Assembly: GCF_002954615.1 (NCBI RefSeq)
Contig: NZ_MSCJ01000001.1
Span: 310,001-374,000 of the forward strand
Direction of reading: 5' to 3'
DNA from: Photobacterium angustum
Lineage (GTDB): Bacteria > Pseudomonadota > Gammaproteobacteria > Enterobacterales > Vibrionaceae
DNA length: 64,000 bases
The translations under genes were made by a program, and so were the position numbers. Each line of letters begins with the position of its first letter. Position 1 is the first letter of the stretch. Positions 1 to 9,033 of the stretch are shown here, one piece after another. The notes below the pieces were generated by a model. That model was not told the DNA's origin, searched no databases, and worked only from the letters and a program-made list of their open reading frames with translations.

Positions 1-875
1 TACTCGATCCCGTCCAACAAGTTATTATTTTTGATGTCAGGATCCCTTACGCTTTAATGGCCATTGTTGTTGGTGCGGCATTAGGGTTAGCGGGGGCTGA
101 AATGCAAACCTCTTTAAATAACCCGTTAGCAAGTCCGTTTACCTTAGGCATTGGTGCGGCTGCAACATTAGGTGCGGCGGTTGCTATCTTATTTGATTGG
201 TCGTGGTTACCGTTTCGCTTTGACTACATTTTGCCTTTGTTTGCTTTTGCTTTTGCGCTTTTAGCATCACTTTTGGTGGTGGTGTTGTCACGAAGCCAAG
301 GCGCATCGGTCAATACCGTGATCTTGTTTGGTATTTCACTCTTTTTTGCCCTTAACGCCTTAGTCAGTTTATTAATGTTTGTCGCAGACAGTAATGCTTT
401 ACAACAGATAGTGTTTTGGACCATGGGCAGTTTGGTGCGAGCAAATAACGAAAAAGTGTTGATTGTCGCGCTTGTCTTTGCGGTGTGTTTCCCGCTTTCT
501 ATGCGTCAAGCATGGGCGATGACTGCGATTCGCTCGGGAGAGGATCAAGCAAGAAGTATCGGTATTCGCGTAGAACGCATGCGCTTAATGGTGTTGTTGA
601 GAGTGAGCTTATTAACGGCAGTTGCTGTGGCGTTTGTGGGGGAAATTGGCTTTGTTGGGTTAGTCGGTCCTCATATAACAAGAATGTTATTAGGCGAAGA
701 TCATCGCTTTTTTCTTCCGGGTAGTGCCATTGCAGGTGCATTGTTGTTATCGCTGGCTTCCATCGCTAGTAAAAGCTTGATCCCTGGAGTGATTTTACCA
801 ATTGGAATCGTGACATCATTAATTGGTATCCCATTCTTCATGAGCCTTATTTTATCGAGTAAAGGGAAGTTGTAA
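1..875 (+). CDS. FecCD-family ABC transporter permease (5' end outside window)
   Basis: Membrane permease of an importer for iron chelates, haem or cobalamin (BtuC/FhuB/FecCD family). The reading frame is already open at base 3, so the gene starts before the window; about 290 residues are visible, lacking only the N-terminal part of a usual 330-residue protein. Visible family features are the segment IPYALMAIVVGAALGLAGAEMQ followed by NPLASPFTLG, several hydrophobic helices, and GEIGFVGLVGPHITRMLLG near residue 210, the loop that contacts the ATPase. The stop overlaps the ATG of the following ATPase gene (TAATG), so the two are translationally coupled. The substrate cannot be told from the sequence because the binding protein lies outside. 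Confidence 0.88.
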   Translation, partial: LDPVQQVIIFDVRIPYALMAIVVGAALGLAGAEMQTSLNNPLASPFTLGIGAAATLGAAVAILFDWSWLPFRFDYILPLFAFAFALLASLLVVVLSRSQGASVNTVILFGISLFFALNALVSLLMFVADSNALQQIVFWTMGSLVRANNEKVLIVALVFAVCFPLSMRQAWAMTAIRSGEDQARSIGIRVERMRLMVLLRVSLLTAVAVAFVGEIGFVGLVGPHITRMLLGEDHRFFLPGSAIAGALLLSLASIASKSLIPGVILPIGIVTSLIGIPFFMSLILSSKGKL

Positions 876-1651
876 TGTCATTAAATATTAATAGCCTCAC
901 AACGGGGTATGGTCAGCAAAAGATCATTGAGCAACTTTCTGTTGAGCCGATCCAAAATGGTGAGTTGGTGGCGGTACTCGGCCCTAATGGAGTAGGTAAA
1001 TCGACATTGCTCAAAGCGATAGCGCGATTACAAAAATATCAAGGTGATGTGTCTCTTGATGGCGAAATATTAAGTCAGTTAGCCCTTAGCGAAAGTGCCA
1101 GAAGAATAGGTTACTTGCCACAAACACTGCCTCAGGCAACCAGCCTTGTTGCTTATGAAATTGTATTTAGTGCTTGTCGCGCGGTAAAACCCGAGCTGAG
1201 TAAAAGTTATATTGAGCAAATCATTGAAAAAACATTTTCCCAATTAGGAATAACCCATTTAGCACTTAAACAACTTGCACAAATGTCGGGGGGGCAGCGA
1301 CAGATGATCGGATTAGCGCAAGTGCTGATTCGAGAGCCTCGATTATTATTACTTGATGAGCCAACCAGTGCGTTAGATCTGCATTGGCAAATTAGTGTAC
1401 TTCAGGCTGTAAAACAAAATTTGGCGCAAACTGGTGGTATTGGTCTTGTCGCTATCCATGACATAAATTTAGCATTACGTTTTTGCGATAAAGTGTTGGT
1501 CCTCAGCCCTGATGGATTGGTCGTGATGGGCAAAGGAGAGCAAGTGTTAACAGCAGAGGTATTACGTAAAGCTTATGGTGTCAAAGGACGAGTAGAGCAG
1601 TGTTCGCAAGGTTATCCGATCGTGCTGGTGGATGAAGCGATGAGTGTGTAA
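875..1651 (+). CDS. ABC transporter ATP-binding protein, iron-chelate/B12 type
   Basis: Cytoplasmic ATPase that powers the adjacent FecCD-type permease. The 258 residues contain Walker A GPNGVGKST (36-44), the signature MSGGQRQ (about 137), Walker [13 protein letters not shown] directly after it, and the switch histidine in AIHDINLA. The last 30 residues resemble the short C-terminal extension of FecE/BtuD-type ATPases. Its ATG overlaps the permease stop. Substrate (ferric siderophore, haem or corrinoid) is unknown; family assignment is secure. Confidence 0.9.
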   Translation: MSLNINSLTTGYGQQKIIEQLSVEPIQNGELVAVLGPNGVGKSTLLKAIARLQKYQGDVSLDGEILSQLALSESARRIGYLPQTLPQATSLVAYEIVFSACRAVKPELSKSYIEQIIEKTFSQLGITHLALKQLAQMSGGQRQMIGLAQVLIREPRLLLLDEPTSALDLHWQISVLQAVKQNLAQTGGIGLVAIHDINLALRFCDKVLVLSPDGLVVMGKGEQVLTAEVLRKAYGVKGRVEQCSQGYPIVLVDEAMSV

Positions 1652-1769
1652 TTAATTGCGTGCAGCCTTTTTAGCTTTTGGTATATATAAGGTAAAAAGC
1701 TGTACGTGAAATTAAGTTTTTATATATCAGTTGTTTATGTTTGATATTAGGATTCCGCCTATAGGTGGC

Positions 1770-1799
1770 AAAAAGCACGTTCACTTTTGTGCTGTTTTT
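1770..1799 (+). terminator. possible terminator of the ABC importer operon
   Basis: AGCAC (1774-1778) can pair with GTGCT (1789-1793), extended by an A-run before and a T-run after with one bulged G. It is a short stem, so this is only a candidate. The rest of 1652-1918 holds no gene; it should contain the promoter of the following regulator. Confidence 0.35.
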
Positions 1800-1918
1800 A
1801 TGAGTGAAAGCTGTACACGTATAAATGTGAGAGTTTAGTCAGTATTGCTTTGTTCTCCTCAGTGATAGAATAAACCGATAATATAAATAAATTGGTTATT
1901 CACACAAAGGGCACAAAA

Positions 1919-2899
1919 ATGAGCATAAGCAGTACTGACAGTAACCATGTAGACAGTGATTTACTTACCGAGATCGCTATTGCTTATTATCAGGATGGTG
2001 CTACTCAAGAAGAGATCTCTCAGCGCTTTGGTATGTCTCGCGCTAAAGTCGGTCGTTTACTTCGTCGCGCGCGTGATGAAGGGGTAGTGGAAATTACCGT
2101 TAAATATCACCCTGTTTTTAGTGAAAAATTAGAACAGCAATTGATTGAGCGTTTTAACTTAAAACGCGCATTGGTTGCACTCGATCAGCCTGATGACGAA
2201 ACCCAACGTCAGCAAGTGGCAAGTCTGGTTTCGAGCTATCTAACGACGACATTAACTGATGATATGGTGGTTGCGGTTGGGCAAGGGCGTAATATCGCGT
2301 CTATTGCAAATCATGTTGGTGTTGTGCCGCACCGTAAATGTCGATTTGTTTCTGGTATTGGTGGTACGCACCGTTCAGGCAATGCGATTAATGCTGATCA
2401 CATTTGTCGCCAATTGGCGAAAAAATATGATGGTATTAGTGAAACCTTGTATGCCCCGGCTTATGTTGACGACATCATAGTGAAAGAAGCATTTATGAAA
2501 AATGGCACGGTAAAAGAAACGTTAGATCGTGCTCGTCGTGCTGATTTAGCGTTGGTTGGTGTGGGGGATATGAATGAAAATAGCCATATGGTGAAGTTAG
2601 GTTGGTTCACACCGCAAGAAATTGTAGAAGCGCGAATTCGTAAAGGCGTAGTCGGTGATATTGCGGGCTATGACTTTTTTGATAGCCATGGAAAACAAGC
2701 CGATACTATGATGAGCGATCGTGTTATTGGTTTAACCATGGAAGAATTACGAAATATTCCAACAGTTGTGGTAACGGCAGCAGAAAATAGTAAAGCCTTA
2801 GCACTCTTAGGCGCACTGCGTTCTGGAGTTGTTGATGTATTAGCAACCAGTGTAAGTAACGCGCTCACTATTTTAAATTTAGATCAGCAAATGAAGTAG
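1919..2899 (+). CDS. SorC-family sugar-binding transcriptional regulator
   Basis: Predicted cytoplasmic DNA-binding regulator responding to a phosphorylated sugar. The 326-residue protein has an N-terminal helix-turn-helix (YYQDGATQEEISQRFG then SRAKVGRLLRRAR, about residues 22-60) and a C-terminal sugar-isomerase-like effector domain typical of SorC/DeoR(Bacillus)/LsrR proteins (VGQGRNI, FVSGIGGTHR, ALVGVGDM). The ATG at 1919 is chosen over the in-frame ATG at 1892 because it sits after a purine-rich AAAGGGCA and removes an atypical N-terminal extension. No transport or catabolic gene lies beside it, so its target operon and effector are unknown. Confidence 0.8.
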   Translation: MSISSTDSNHVDSDLLTEIAIAYYQDGATQEEISQRFGMSRAKVGRLLRRARDEGVVEITVKYHPVFSEKLEQQLIERFNLKRALVALDQPDDETQRQQVASLVSSYLTTTLTDDMVVAVGQGRNIASIANHVGVVPHRKCRFVSGIGGTHRSGNAINADHICRQLAKKYDGISETLYAPAYVDDIIVKEAFMKNGTVKETLDRARRADLALVGVGDMNENSHMVKLGWFTPQEIVEARIRKGVVGDIAGYDFFDSHGKQADTMMSDRVIGLTMEELRNIPTVVVTAAENSKALALLGALRSGVVDVLATSVSNALTILNLDQQMK

Positions 2900-2912
2900 C
2901 TTGATATTTAAT

Positions 2913-2964
2913 CAGTTGTTCTTAAAAAACAACTGCTATCGCTGAAATTGAGCGATAGCAGTTG
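2913..2964 (-). terminator. perfect 14-bp hairpin, terminator for leftward transcripts, with overlapping alternative hairpin
   Basis: CAACTGCTATCGCT (2930-2943) and its exact complement (2951-2964) form a 14-bp stem with a 7-base loop. Read leftward the stem is followed by a run of six T, the form of an intrinsic terminator for the selB-side transcript. A second hairpin, CAGTTGTT (2913-2920) with AACAACTG (2928-2935), shares bases with the first stem, so the two exclude each other. Read rightward there is no T-run, so termination of the regulator here would be weak. Confidence 0.65.
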
Positions 2965-3005
2965 ATAACTATACCCTTAACACATAAAATACGTCACACA
3001 AATGA

Positions 3006-3100
3006 GGAAGAACGGCGTATCCGGTGATGCGTCCGGATTTCAAATCCGGGTAGGGCTGCCAGCAGTCCTGGGTAGGTTCGACTCCTATGTTCTTCCGCCA
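3006..3100 (+). tRNA. selC: tRNA-Sec (anticodon TCA)
   Basis: Selenocysteine tRNA that reads UGA together with SelB. The 95-nt molecule has the diagnostic 8-bp acceptor stem GGAAGAAC/GTTCTTCC, encoded GCCA end, a loop TTTCAAA with anticodon TCA at 3040-3042, a long variable arm (GGGCTGC/GCAGTCC) and the T-loop GGTTCGACTCC. Length and sequence closely follow E. coli selC. Its 3' end lies 10 bp from the end of the convergent selB gene. No integrase is next to it. Confidence 0.97.
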
Positions 3101-3110
3101 CTTCATTTGT

Positions 3111-5033
3111 CTATCCTTTCAGTAAACCTTCATCTCGCAGTTCGCGATAGTTAAATTTCCTTTTTGTAAAACCAATCTTATCGAAATACTCCAAGATCTG
3201 AATGGCGACTTTTCGTCCTAGTTGACTAATCGTTCTAAACTCAGCTGTTTCCAGTTTTTGATGGTGTTCAATATGCTCACGGACACGATTAGCAATCGAG
3301 ATCAAATAGTCGTGGCTTACATAGCGATCTTTAACAATCGCAGAGATATAGCCCAGTTGTGCCAATTTATAGCTCAGAGCACGCAATTCGTCTTCATCAA
3401 GATCACATTCATTGGCGAGATCTCTCACCCACCAAGGCGTTGAATTTTGCTGCATGATCTGGGCAATGCGCTGCCAGCTTTTTTGTTCAAGTTCTGTGAG
3501 TTGTAGCTGGTGGCTGGCAAGGTGTAACCAACCACGAGTATTGATAATGCTTTGCTGGGCTAATAACTGAGCCAAAAGCTCATTAAAAATAGCTGCAGGT
3601 TGGTTGAGTGCTGCAATGCGATAAAGACGATCTTTACCTAAGCCGATGTGGTCATTTTCTTGTTGATGGTATAACGCGAGTTTTTCAATCATGTTCTGTT
3701 GTAGTTGTACTTGATACCCAGAAGTACAAAGGAAATCACCGTACTGGGTAATATCATTTTCAACATGACTACTTGCGACTTGTTCAATGTGCTGACTTTG
3801 ATGCTGCCACGTTAACTCACTGATAGATTGTGGTTTATTGGCAAGTTTAAAGGCAATAATATCTTTAAGGGAATCAAATTCTGCACGTTGGGTTAAATAA
3901 GCTAAACGCTCTGGCTTTCGCTTACCACGATTAGGTGGTAGCAAATCAATGACGACGCCACTACCAAGGTTCGTTTTTAAAGCGGGATCGCGCAGTAATA
4001 GGCGATCTTGCTCTGCTAAACATAATGGACTATCGAAGGTAATCTCAGCCAGTACATGCTCGCCTGCCTTCGCCTTATCTGTTTCAAGTAGCGCAATACG
4101 ACCAGTGGTATGGGCTGCAGCATGGAAAAGTTGTACTGCTTGCCAGTGTTTAATATCGGTATTGGCAGCCAGTGTAATCGTTACGCGATTGATCACTGCG
4201 TCGGGCACAATGTTGACTAACCAGTCGCCACGGCTAAGCTCGTTCTTATCAATGTCACCAACGATATTCATCGCTACACGCTGGTTTGCTGCTGCCGTTT
4301 GCGCTGTATTTCCTTGGGCGTGTAAACCTTTTATACGGACAGTTTTTGCCTGTGTTTGACCTTGCTTAAGTTTGTTATGGCTAACAAAATTCAGGCTATC
4401 ACCGACCTTTATGCTGCCACTTAATGCGGTCCCAGTAACAACCAATCCTGCACCTTTTACGTGAAAAGCACGATCAATGGCAAGACGAAAGCCTAAATCA
4501 TTTTGTTGCTGTTTTTCATTGTCAGCTAAAGCGATCAAGTGAGCTTTAAGTACGTCAATACCATCACCAGTAAATGCGGAGCAATGAAATATTTTTGGCT
4601 CGGTAAAACCTTGCTGAAATAAGAGTTGAGTGAGTTGTGCTTCTAACTGCTGTTGTTGCTCTAAGGTAGTGAGATCTGATTTGGTGATCACCACTGTTAG
4701 GCTATCCATGGCCAATAAACGCAAAATGGCTAAATGCTCATAGCTTTGCGCCATCATGCCTTCATCACCCGCGACAATCAGCATAGCGTGATGGGCTGTA
4801 CCGACACCGGCGAGCATGTTGGAAAGAAACTTCTCGTGACCCGGTACATCAATAAATCCGAGGGTTTCTTGTTGTTGCGTTTGCTGTGAGTGATAGGGCA
4901 TAAACGCATAGCCCAAATCAATGGTTAGCCCACGTTTTTGCTCTTCTGGTAAGCGATCAGCATTGGTGCCTGTTAGGGCTTGAAGTAAATGGGTTTTACC
5001 ATGATCAACATGGCCAGCGGTGGCAATTATCAT
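3111..5033 (-). CDS. selB: selenocysteine-specific elongation factor SelB
   Basis: Translation GTPase that brings Sec-tRNA to UGA codons followed by a SECIS hairpin. The 640-residue protein begins with the G1 loop AGHVDHGKTHLLQ (about 6-18), then RGLTIDLGYAF (switch), DVPGHEKFLSNMLAG (G3) and TKSD (G4), followed by translation-factor beta-barrels. The C-terminal third (from about 400) corresponds to the winged-helix repeats that bind SECIS RNA. It is slightly longer than the 614-residue E. coli protein. It lies 23 bp after selA in the same leftward operon and converges on selC. Confidence 0.96.
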   Translation of the reverse strand: MIIATAGHVDHGKTHLLQALTGTNADRLPEEQKRGLTIDLGYAFMPYHSQQTQQQETLGFIDVPGHEKFLSNMLAGVGTAHHAMLIVAGDEGMMAQSYEHLAILRLLAMDSLTVVITKSDLTTLEQQQQLEAQLTQLLFQQGFTEPKIFHCSAFTGDGIDVLKAHLIALADNEKQQQNDLGFRLAIDRAFHVKGAGLVVTGTALSGSIKVGDSLNFVSHNKLKQGQTQAKTVRIKGLHAQGNTAQTAAANQRVAMNIVGDIDKNELSRGDWLVNIVPDAVINRVTITLAANTDIKHWQAVQLFHAAAHTTGRIALLETDKAKAGEHVLAEITFDSPLCLAEQDRLLLRDPALKTNLGSGVVIDLLPPNRGKRKPERLAYLTQRAEFDSLKDIIAFKLANKPQSISELTWQHQSQHIEQVASSHVENDITQYGDFLCTSGYQVQLQQNMIEKLALYHQQENDHIGLGKDRLYRIAALNQPAAIFNELLAQLLAQQSIINTRGWLHLASHQLQLTELEQKSWQRIAQIMQQNSTPWWVRDLANECDLDEDELRALSYKLAQLGYISAIVKDRYVSHDYLISIANRVREHIEHHQKLETAEFRTISQLGRKVAIQILEYFDKIGFTKRKFNYRELRDEGLLKG

Positions 5034-5056
5034 AAAGTGGCGTTATTAGTTCTTTG

Positions 5057-6520
5057 TTATTCGTTATTGGAAAGTGAAAGTTGAGCAAGCTGAGTCATGA
5101 AATCTTGTTCATGACTGATCCCACGTAAACATAACCACAGTTTGTCATGGTGAATACGACCGATTATTGGGATCTCTCCGCTTGCTAAAAGATCCGCAAG
5201 ATCATTAAGCGTGTAGGATGTTTGATTATTGTTAACACTGAAACATAACGCGACAGATTCAAGTTGTTCGGTGGGTAGCGCACCACTACCTATTTGCCCC
5301 ATTGAAGGCATCACAGTTACTGTAAAGTACTGACCAACCAATTGCTGACAGTAAGGCACTAGACGTTCACCCAAATCTGTCAGCGTATCAAGGTTGCGAG
5401 TTAACATAGAGAGCGTGGGGAGATCGCAAGGTAAGCGTTCTGGATGACGGTATAAATTTAATGTTGCTTCAAGGGCAGCTAAGGTCATTTTGTCACAGCG
5501 AAGTGCACGTTTAAGTGGGTGATGTTGCAGCTGTTCAATGAGTTCAGATTTACCAGCAATGATCCCAGCTTGTGGCCCACCGAGTAATTTATCGCCAGAA
5601 AAGCTCACTAAATCAATGCCATCTTGCAGCATCTTTTGTGGCATCGGCTCGCTTGGTAGTCCGTATTGGGCTAAATCGATTAATGACCCACTGCCTAAAT
5701 CGCTGATCACTGGTACTTGCATTGCGCGTCCCAATGCACAGAGTTCAGCTTCAGATACCGCGCTGGTAAAGCCTTGGATCATGTAGTTACTGGTATGAAC
5801 TTTCATCAGTAACGCGGTGTTTTCATTAATCGCTTGTTGATAGTCTTTTAAGTGAGTGCGATTCGTTGCACCGACTTCAACGAGCTGACATCCTGCTTGT
5901 CGCATGACATCTGGAATGCGAAATGAGCCACCAATTTCAACTAACTCACCACGCGATACAATGACTTCTTTTCCACTGGCAAGGCTGGCTAGCATTAACA
6001 GTACCGCAGCGGCATTGTTATTCACTAAGCATGCATCTTCACAACCAATGAGCTGTTGCAGTTGTTCACTGATGGCTTGATCGCGGTGGCCTCGTTTACC
6101 TTGCTGGAGAGAATACTCTAAAGTTGATGGGAAACGCATGACCTCTGTCACCGCTTTTATTGCAGCTTCTGCTTGCAGAGAACGACCTAAATTGGTGTGT
6201 AAGATAGTACCGGTTAAGTTAAAAACACGACGTTGCCCTTTATGTTGTAAAGGCAGAGTCGATTGCGCGAGATGATGAGAAAACAGATTTATACGTGCAA
6301 GTTTCTGTTGCGATAGTGCCAGCCCGTCGCACTCATTAAGTGTCAGCCACTGAGGTAATTGTTGTTGATCTCGAATTGTCTCGCGGGCTTGATCTAATAA
6401 TTGACGAACAAGCGTAGTGATGTGCTCTTTACCTAATTGATGGATCAAAGGCTGTTGTAATTCGTGATTTAAAATCAGATCAACACTGGGTAAGTGGGCA
6501 TAGAGTGCTTGGGCTGTCAT
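5057..6520 (-). CDS. selA: L-seryl-tRNA(Sec) selenium transferase SelA
   Basis: PLP enzyme that converts seryl-tRNA(Sec) to selenocysteinyl-tRNA(Sec) using selenophosphate. The 487-residue protein (E. coli 463) shows the N-terminal tRNA-binding segment, [27 protein letters not shown] and the PLP lysine in [14 protein letters not shown] (about K311). The start ATG lies 13 bp after fdhE, so fdhE-selA-selB form one operon. selD, which makes selenophosphate, is not in the window. Confidence 0.96.
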   Translation of the reverse strand: MTAQALYAHLPSVDLILNHELQQPLIHQLGKEHITTLVRQLLDQARETIRDQQQLPQWLTLNECDGLALSQQKLARINLFSHHLAQSTLPLQHKGQRRVFNLTGTILHTNLGRSLQAEAAIKAVTEVMRFPSTLEYSLQQGKRGHRDQAISEQLQQLIGCEDACLVNNNAAAVLLMLASLASGKEVIVSRGELVEIGGSFRIPDVMRQAGCQLVEVGATNRTHLKDYQQAINENTALLMKVHTSNYMIQGFTSAVSEAELCALGRAMQVPVISDLGSGSLIDLAQYGLPSEPMPQKMLQDGIDLVSFSGDKLLGGPQAGIIAGKSELIEQLQHHPLKRALRCDKMTLAALEATLNLYRHPERLPCDLPTLSMLTRNLDTLTDLGERLVPYCQQLVGQYFTVTVMPSMGQIGSGALPTEQLESVALCFSVNNNQTSYTLNDLADLLASGEIPIIGRIHHDKLWLCLRGISHEQDFMTQLAQLSLSNNE

Positions 6521-6533
6521 ATCTATCTCAGTA

Positions 6534-7424
6534 TTACTGTATTAGTGGTAAAAAGAATGGGTTAAATCCATTACGGTATAATTCGTTTTGGTTTAACTTC
6601 TGATCTAACACTAATGTCGCAAGATCGTCTGCGATAGGATCAAGGTTTGGTTGCTTTTCTAAAAATAAAATCTTGAGGTAGCTATTACAGTGACCGCAAG
6701 TTTCAGCACGTACTGCATCTTCTAGGGTTTCACTTTGTAGATGGATATTTTCACCATCCGCACATTGGGTACATTCAGCACGAAGACGATGCCACTCTGT
6801 TTCACATTGGCTGCAATGTAGGTAACGGTGACCACTGCCTTTAATCAAACTTGCCACTGGCGCACCACCACAAAGAGGGCAGAAATGCTGTTTTACATTT
6901 GGCTCGGGTTGCCACTCTAGTGCCGTGGTTTTTACAAGTAGGCTGGTGAATGTATTAATACAAGCCCATAGCAAAATAGCGAGATCAGCAGGTACACGCT
7001 CAGGCTGGTTATGCTGAAGTGCTGTGAAGTAATGGTGTAGGGTGTCGCAATCAAGATCTTGAAGTGAATCGATCACTTTTACAATGTCGTCAGATGCAAC
7101 TAAACGTAATGAAGTGGTTAATTGCGCTAGCATGGCTTCTAAGATTGGAAACCAAGCTTGATCTAAAGATAGCGGCCAAGTTAAAGCATTTTCTGATGCA
7201 AAGTTAGTAACAGGTTGTGCAAAGTCTTCGGCCAATAGCGCTTGTTGTTGAACAATTTGTCCGGCTAATAGTAGGTAATCTGCCATGAAAGAGTCTTTAG
7301 CCAGTGCACGTAAACGCTCGGCACGAGCTGAAAAAATGGTTGCAGGATCACCAATAATTAACGGAGTAAAGCCATCACTTTTTTGTTTAATAATCGTATT
7401 TTTATCTAGAATTTTAACGCTCAT
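6534..7424 (-). CDS. fdhE: formate dehydrogenase accessory protein FdhE
   Basis: Cytoplasmic rubredoxin-like factor needed for activity of respiratory formate dehydrogenases. The 296 residues contain the four CxxC pairs of the family: CPLC, CSQC, CTQC and CGHC, between about residues 183 and 245. The ATG at 7424 is preferred over an upstream in-frame TTG at 7436, because GGAAAA lies just before it. It heads the fdhE-selA-selB unit and follows the terminator of the formate dehydrogenase structural operon. Confidence 0.92.
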   Translation of the reverse strand: MSVKILDKNTIIKQKSDGFTPLIIGDPATIFSARAERLRALAKDSFMADYLLLAGQIVQQQALLAEDFAQPVTNFASENALTWPLSLDQAWFPILEAMLAQLTTSLRLVASDDIVKVIDSLQDLDCDTLHHYFTALQHNQPERVPADLAILLWACINTFTSLLVKTTALEWQPEPNVKQHFCPLCGGAPVASLIKGSGHRYLHCSQCETEWHRLRAECTQCADGENIHLQSETLEDAVRAETCGHCNSYLKILFLEKQPNLDPIADDLATLVLDQKLNQNELYRNGFNPFFLPLIQ

Positions 7425-7444
7425 GCTGTTTTCCAATTACAAGA

Positions 7445-7474
7445 ATACCAACCAAAGTAAACCTTGGTTGGTAT
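7445..7474. repeat. 11-bp perfect inverted repeat upstream of fdhE
   Basis: ATACCAACCAA (7445-7455) is repeated inverted at 7464-7474 with an 8-base spacer. It has no good T-run on either side. Its position 20 bp before the fdhE start makes an operator or leader hairpin as likely as a terminator; no family motif is recognised. Confidence 0.5.
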
Positions 7475-7482
7475 AAAAAGGT

Positions 7483-7512
7483 AAAAGCGGTAAGTGCAGG
7501 CTTACCGCTTTT
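7483..7512 (-). terminator. intrinsic terminator after fdoI
   Basis: AAAAGCGGTAAG (7483-7494) and CTTACCGCTTTT (7501-7512) are exact complements around a 6-base loop; read leftward the stem ends in TTTT. It lies 10 bp after the fdoI stop and separates fdoGHI from fdhE-selA-selB. Confidence 0.75.
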
Positions 7513-7522
7513 AATCATGTTG

Positions 7523-8158
7523 TTAGTGTTGGTTTTTGCCGCTAGTTAGCGAACGTAGCCAACGAGGGTGGTGTTTCTTCGCCCAAGCAGGAGAAACCTT
7601 CCCTTCTAACATGCCATCGATAGAGCCTTCTACCCAGTACGCCATGTAAGCATGGATAATCAGGCTAAGAGCAAAAACAATGGCTGTGATTGAGTGAACA
7701 ATCAGTGCAATGCGAACGACATCAATGCTGAAGTACGCCGCAAAGTAGGCACGCCATGCAATCAAACCGGTAACAAGAAGGATCAAACCACAAGCAATAA
7801 ATTGACGTAGGATCATTTTTTGACCTGCGTTGTATTGTCCTGCTTCTGGTACGTTTTCTTCGTTCTCGGTTAAGACGTCTTTCACTTTTAGCATCCACTG
7901 GAGATCACCTTTTTCAAAGTGGTTATGGCTCCAATAGCGTGCAACTAAAAACGCAAGTCCGATTGTCATCACAATTGCGCCGAATGGGTGCAAAATACGT
8001 GCAAGTTGCGGTGAACCGTAGACATAGCTAAGGAAGTGCAATGGTGCGAATATAAAAGATAAACCAGACAATAGAGTCCAGATACCCGTTAGTGCTACTG
8101 TCCAGTGCACAACGCGATCTAAAGGCTTATGACGTAAAATTGTTTTATTCAAACTCAT
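7523..8158 (-). CDS. fdoI: formate dehydrogenase-O cytochrome b556 (gamma) subunit
   Basis: Inner-membrane di-haem cytochrome that passes electrons from the formate dehydrogenase beta subunit to quinone. At 211 residues it equals E. coli FdoI. Four hydrophobic spans are visible, with histidines in KPLDRVVHWTVA near the N terminus and in IVHSITAIVF and IIHAYMAYW near the C terminus, in the places that ligate haem in the family. Its ATG overlaps the fdoH stop by four bases. Confidence 0.93.
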   Translation of the reverse strand: MSLNKTILRHKPLDRVVHWTVALTGIWTLLSGLSFIFAPLHFLSYVYGSPQLARILHPFGAIVMTIGLAFLVARYWSHNHFEKGDLQWMLKVKDVLTENEENVPEAGQYNAGQKMILRQFIACGLILLVTGLIAWRAYFAAYFSIDVVRIALIVHSITAIVFALSLIIHAYMAYWVEGSIDGMLEGKVSPAWAKKHHPRWLRSLTSGKNQH

Positions 8159-9030
8159 TTTTCATCACCTTCTTCTTCCGCAACACGGCTGCGACCAACA
8201 GTTACACGGTGAATCGCTGCTAACGCAAGCGTACCCACTAAACCTGCTGCTGCAAGTGGCTTCACATCGTCTTTCCACAATTTCACTGTTTCGCTGATCT
8301 TTGGATCTTTTGGCAGATCGTAACGTTCAGGATCAGTAATATCGTGTAGAACATAAATCACGTGTGTGCCGCCCACACCGGCTGGGTTGTAAATCCCCGC
8401 GTTCTTGTGACCTTTGGCTTGCAGTGCAGCCACTCGTTGATTAGCGTATTCAAGAATTTCTTCTCGCTCGCCAAAACGTAGTGCGCCTGTTGGACAGGTT
8501 TTAGCACATGAAGGCACTTGACCTGCCTGTAAGCGATCAAGACACAAAGTACACTTGTAAACACGGTTATCGACTGGGTTCATACGTGGAATGTCGAATG
8601 GACAACCCGCAATACAGTAACCACAACCAACACATTTTTCAGAGTTGAAATCGACAACACCGTTTTCATATTGCACGATAGCATCAGGTTCAGGACAGGC
8701 TTTTAAGCAGCCTGGATCTGAACAGTGCATACAACTGTGCTTGCTGAATAACCATTTGAACTTGTTATCTTCTTCAATTTCTTTGAAGTGGATAGTGGTC
8801 CATGTTTCAGCGGTTGTATTTGGCGGATTTTGGTAAGTACCTTCAAAGGTACCGACTTTGCCGCGCAAGTTGTTCCATTCGCTACACGCATCCATACAGC
8901 CTTTACAGCCAGTACAGCACGTTACATCGATAAGCTTTGTTACCTGAATTTGGCGTTTACGCGCATCAGGTGAAGGCGTTAGCGATGATGTCGCAGAACT
9001 ACGAATAATATTCTGTGATTCCATACCCAT
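8155..9030 (-). CDS. fdoH: formate dehydrogenase-O iron-sulfur (beta) subunit
   Basis: Electron-transfer subunit with four [4Fe-4S] clusters, anchored by one C-terminal helix. The 291 residues contain CCTGCKGCMDAC, CMHCSDPGCLKAC, CVGCGYCIAGCP and CTLC...CAKTCP, and a hydrophobic stretch LAAAGLVGTLALAAIHRV near the end. The sequence follows E. coli FdoH/FdnH closely. The start ATG at 9030 (AAGGTGAAG upstream) lies 3 bp after fdoG; a second ATG two codons later is the alternative. Confidence 0.94.
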   Translation of the reverse strand: MGMESQNIIRSSATSSLTPSPDARKRQIQVTKLIDVTCCTGCKGCMDACSEWNNLRGKVGTFEGTYQNPPNTTAETWTTIHFKEIEEDNKFKWLFSKHSCMHCSDPGCLKACPEPDAIVQYENGVVDFNSEKCVGCGYCIAGCPFDIPRMNPVDNRVYKCTLCLDRLQAGQVPSCAKTCPTGALRFGEREEILEYANQRVAALQAKGHKNAGIYNPAGVGGTHVIYVLHDITDPERYDLPKDPKISETVKLWKDDVKPLAAAGLVGTLALAAIHRVTVGRSRVAEEEGDEK

Positions 9031-9033
9031 GGC

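Noticed and set aside
3006..3100. selC as an integration site for a genomic island
   Set aside because: No integrase, no duplicated tRNA 3' end and no mobility gene on either side; flanks are selB and a regulator.
3949..4359. 136-residue frame antisense to selB
   Set aside because: Lies wholly inside selB, low-complexity translation without recognisable domain or ribosome site.
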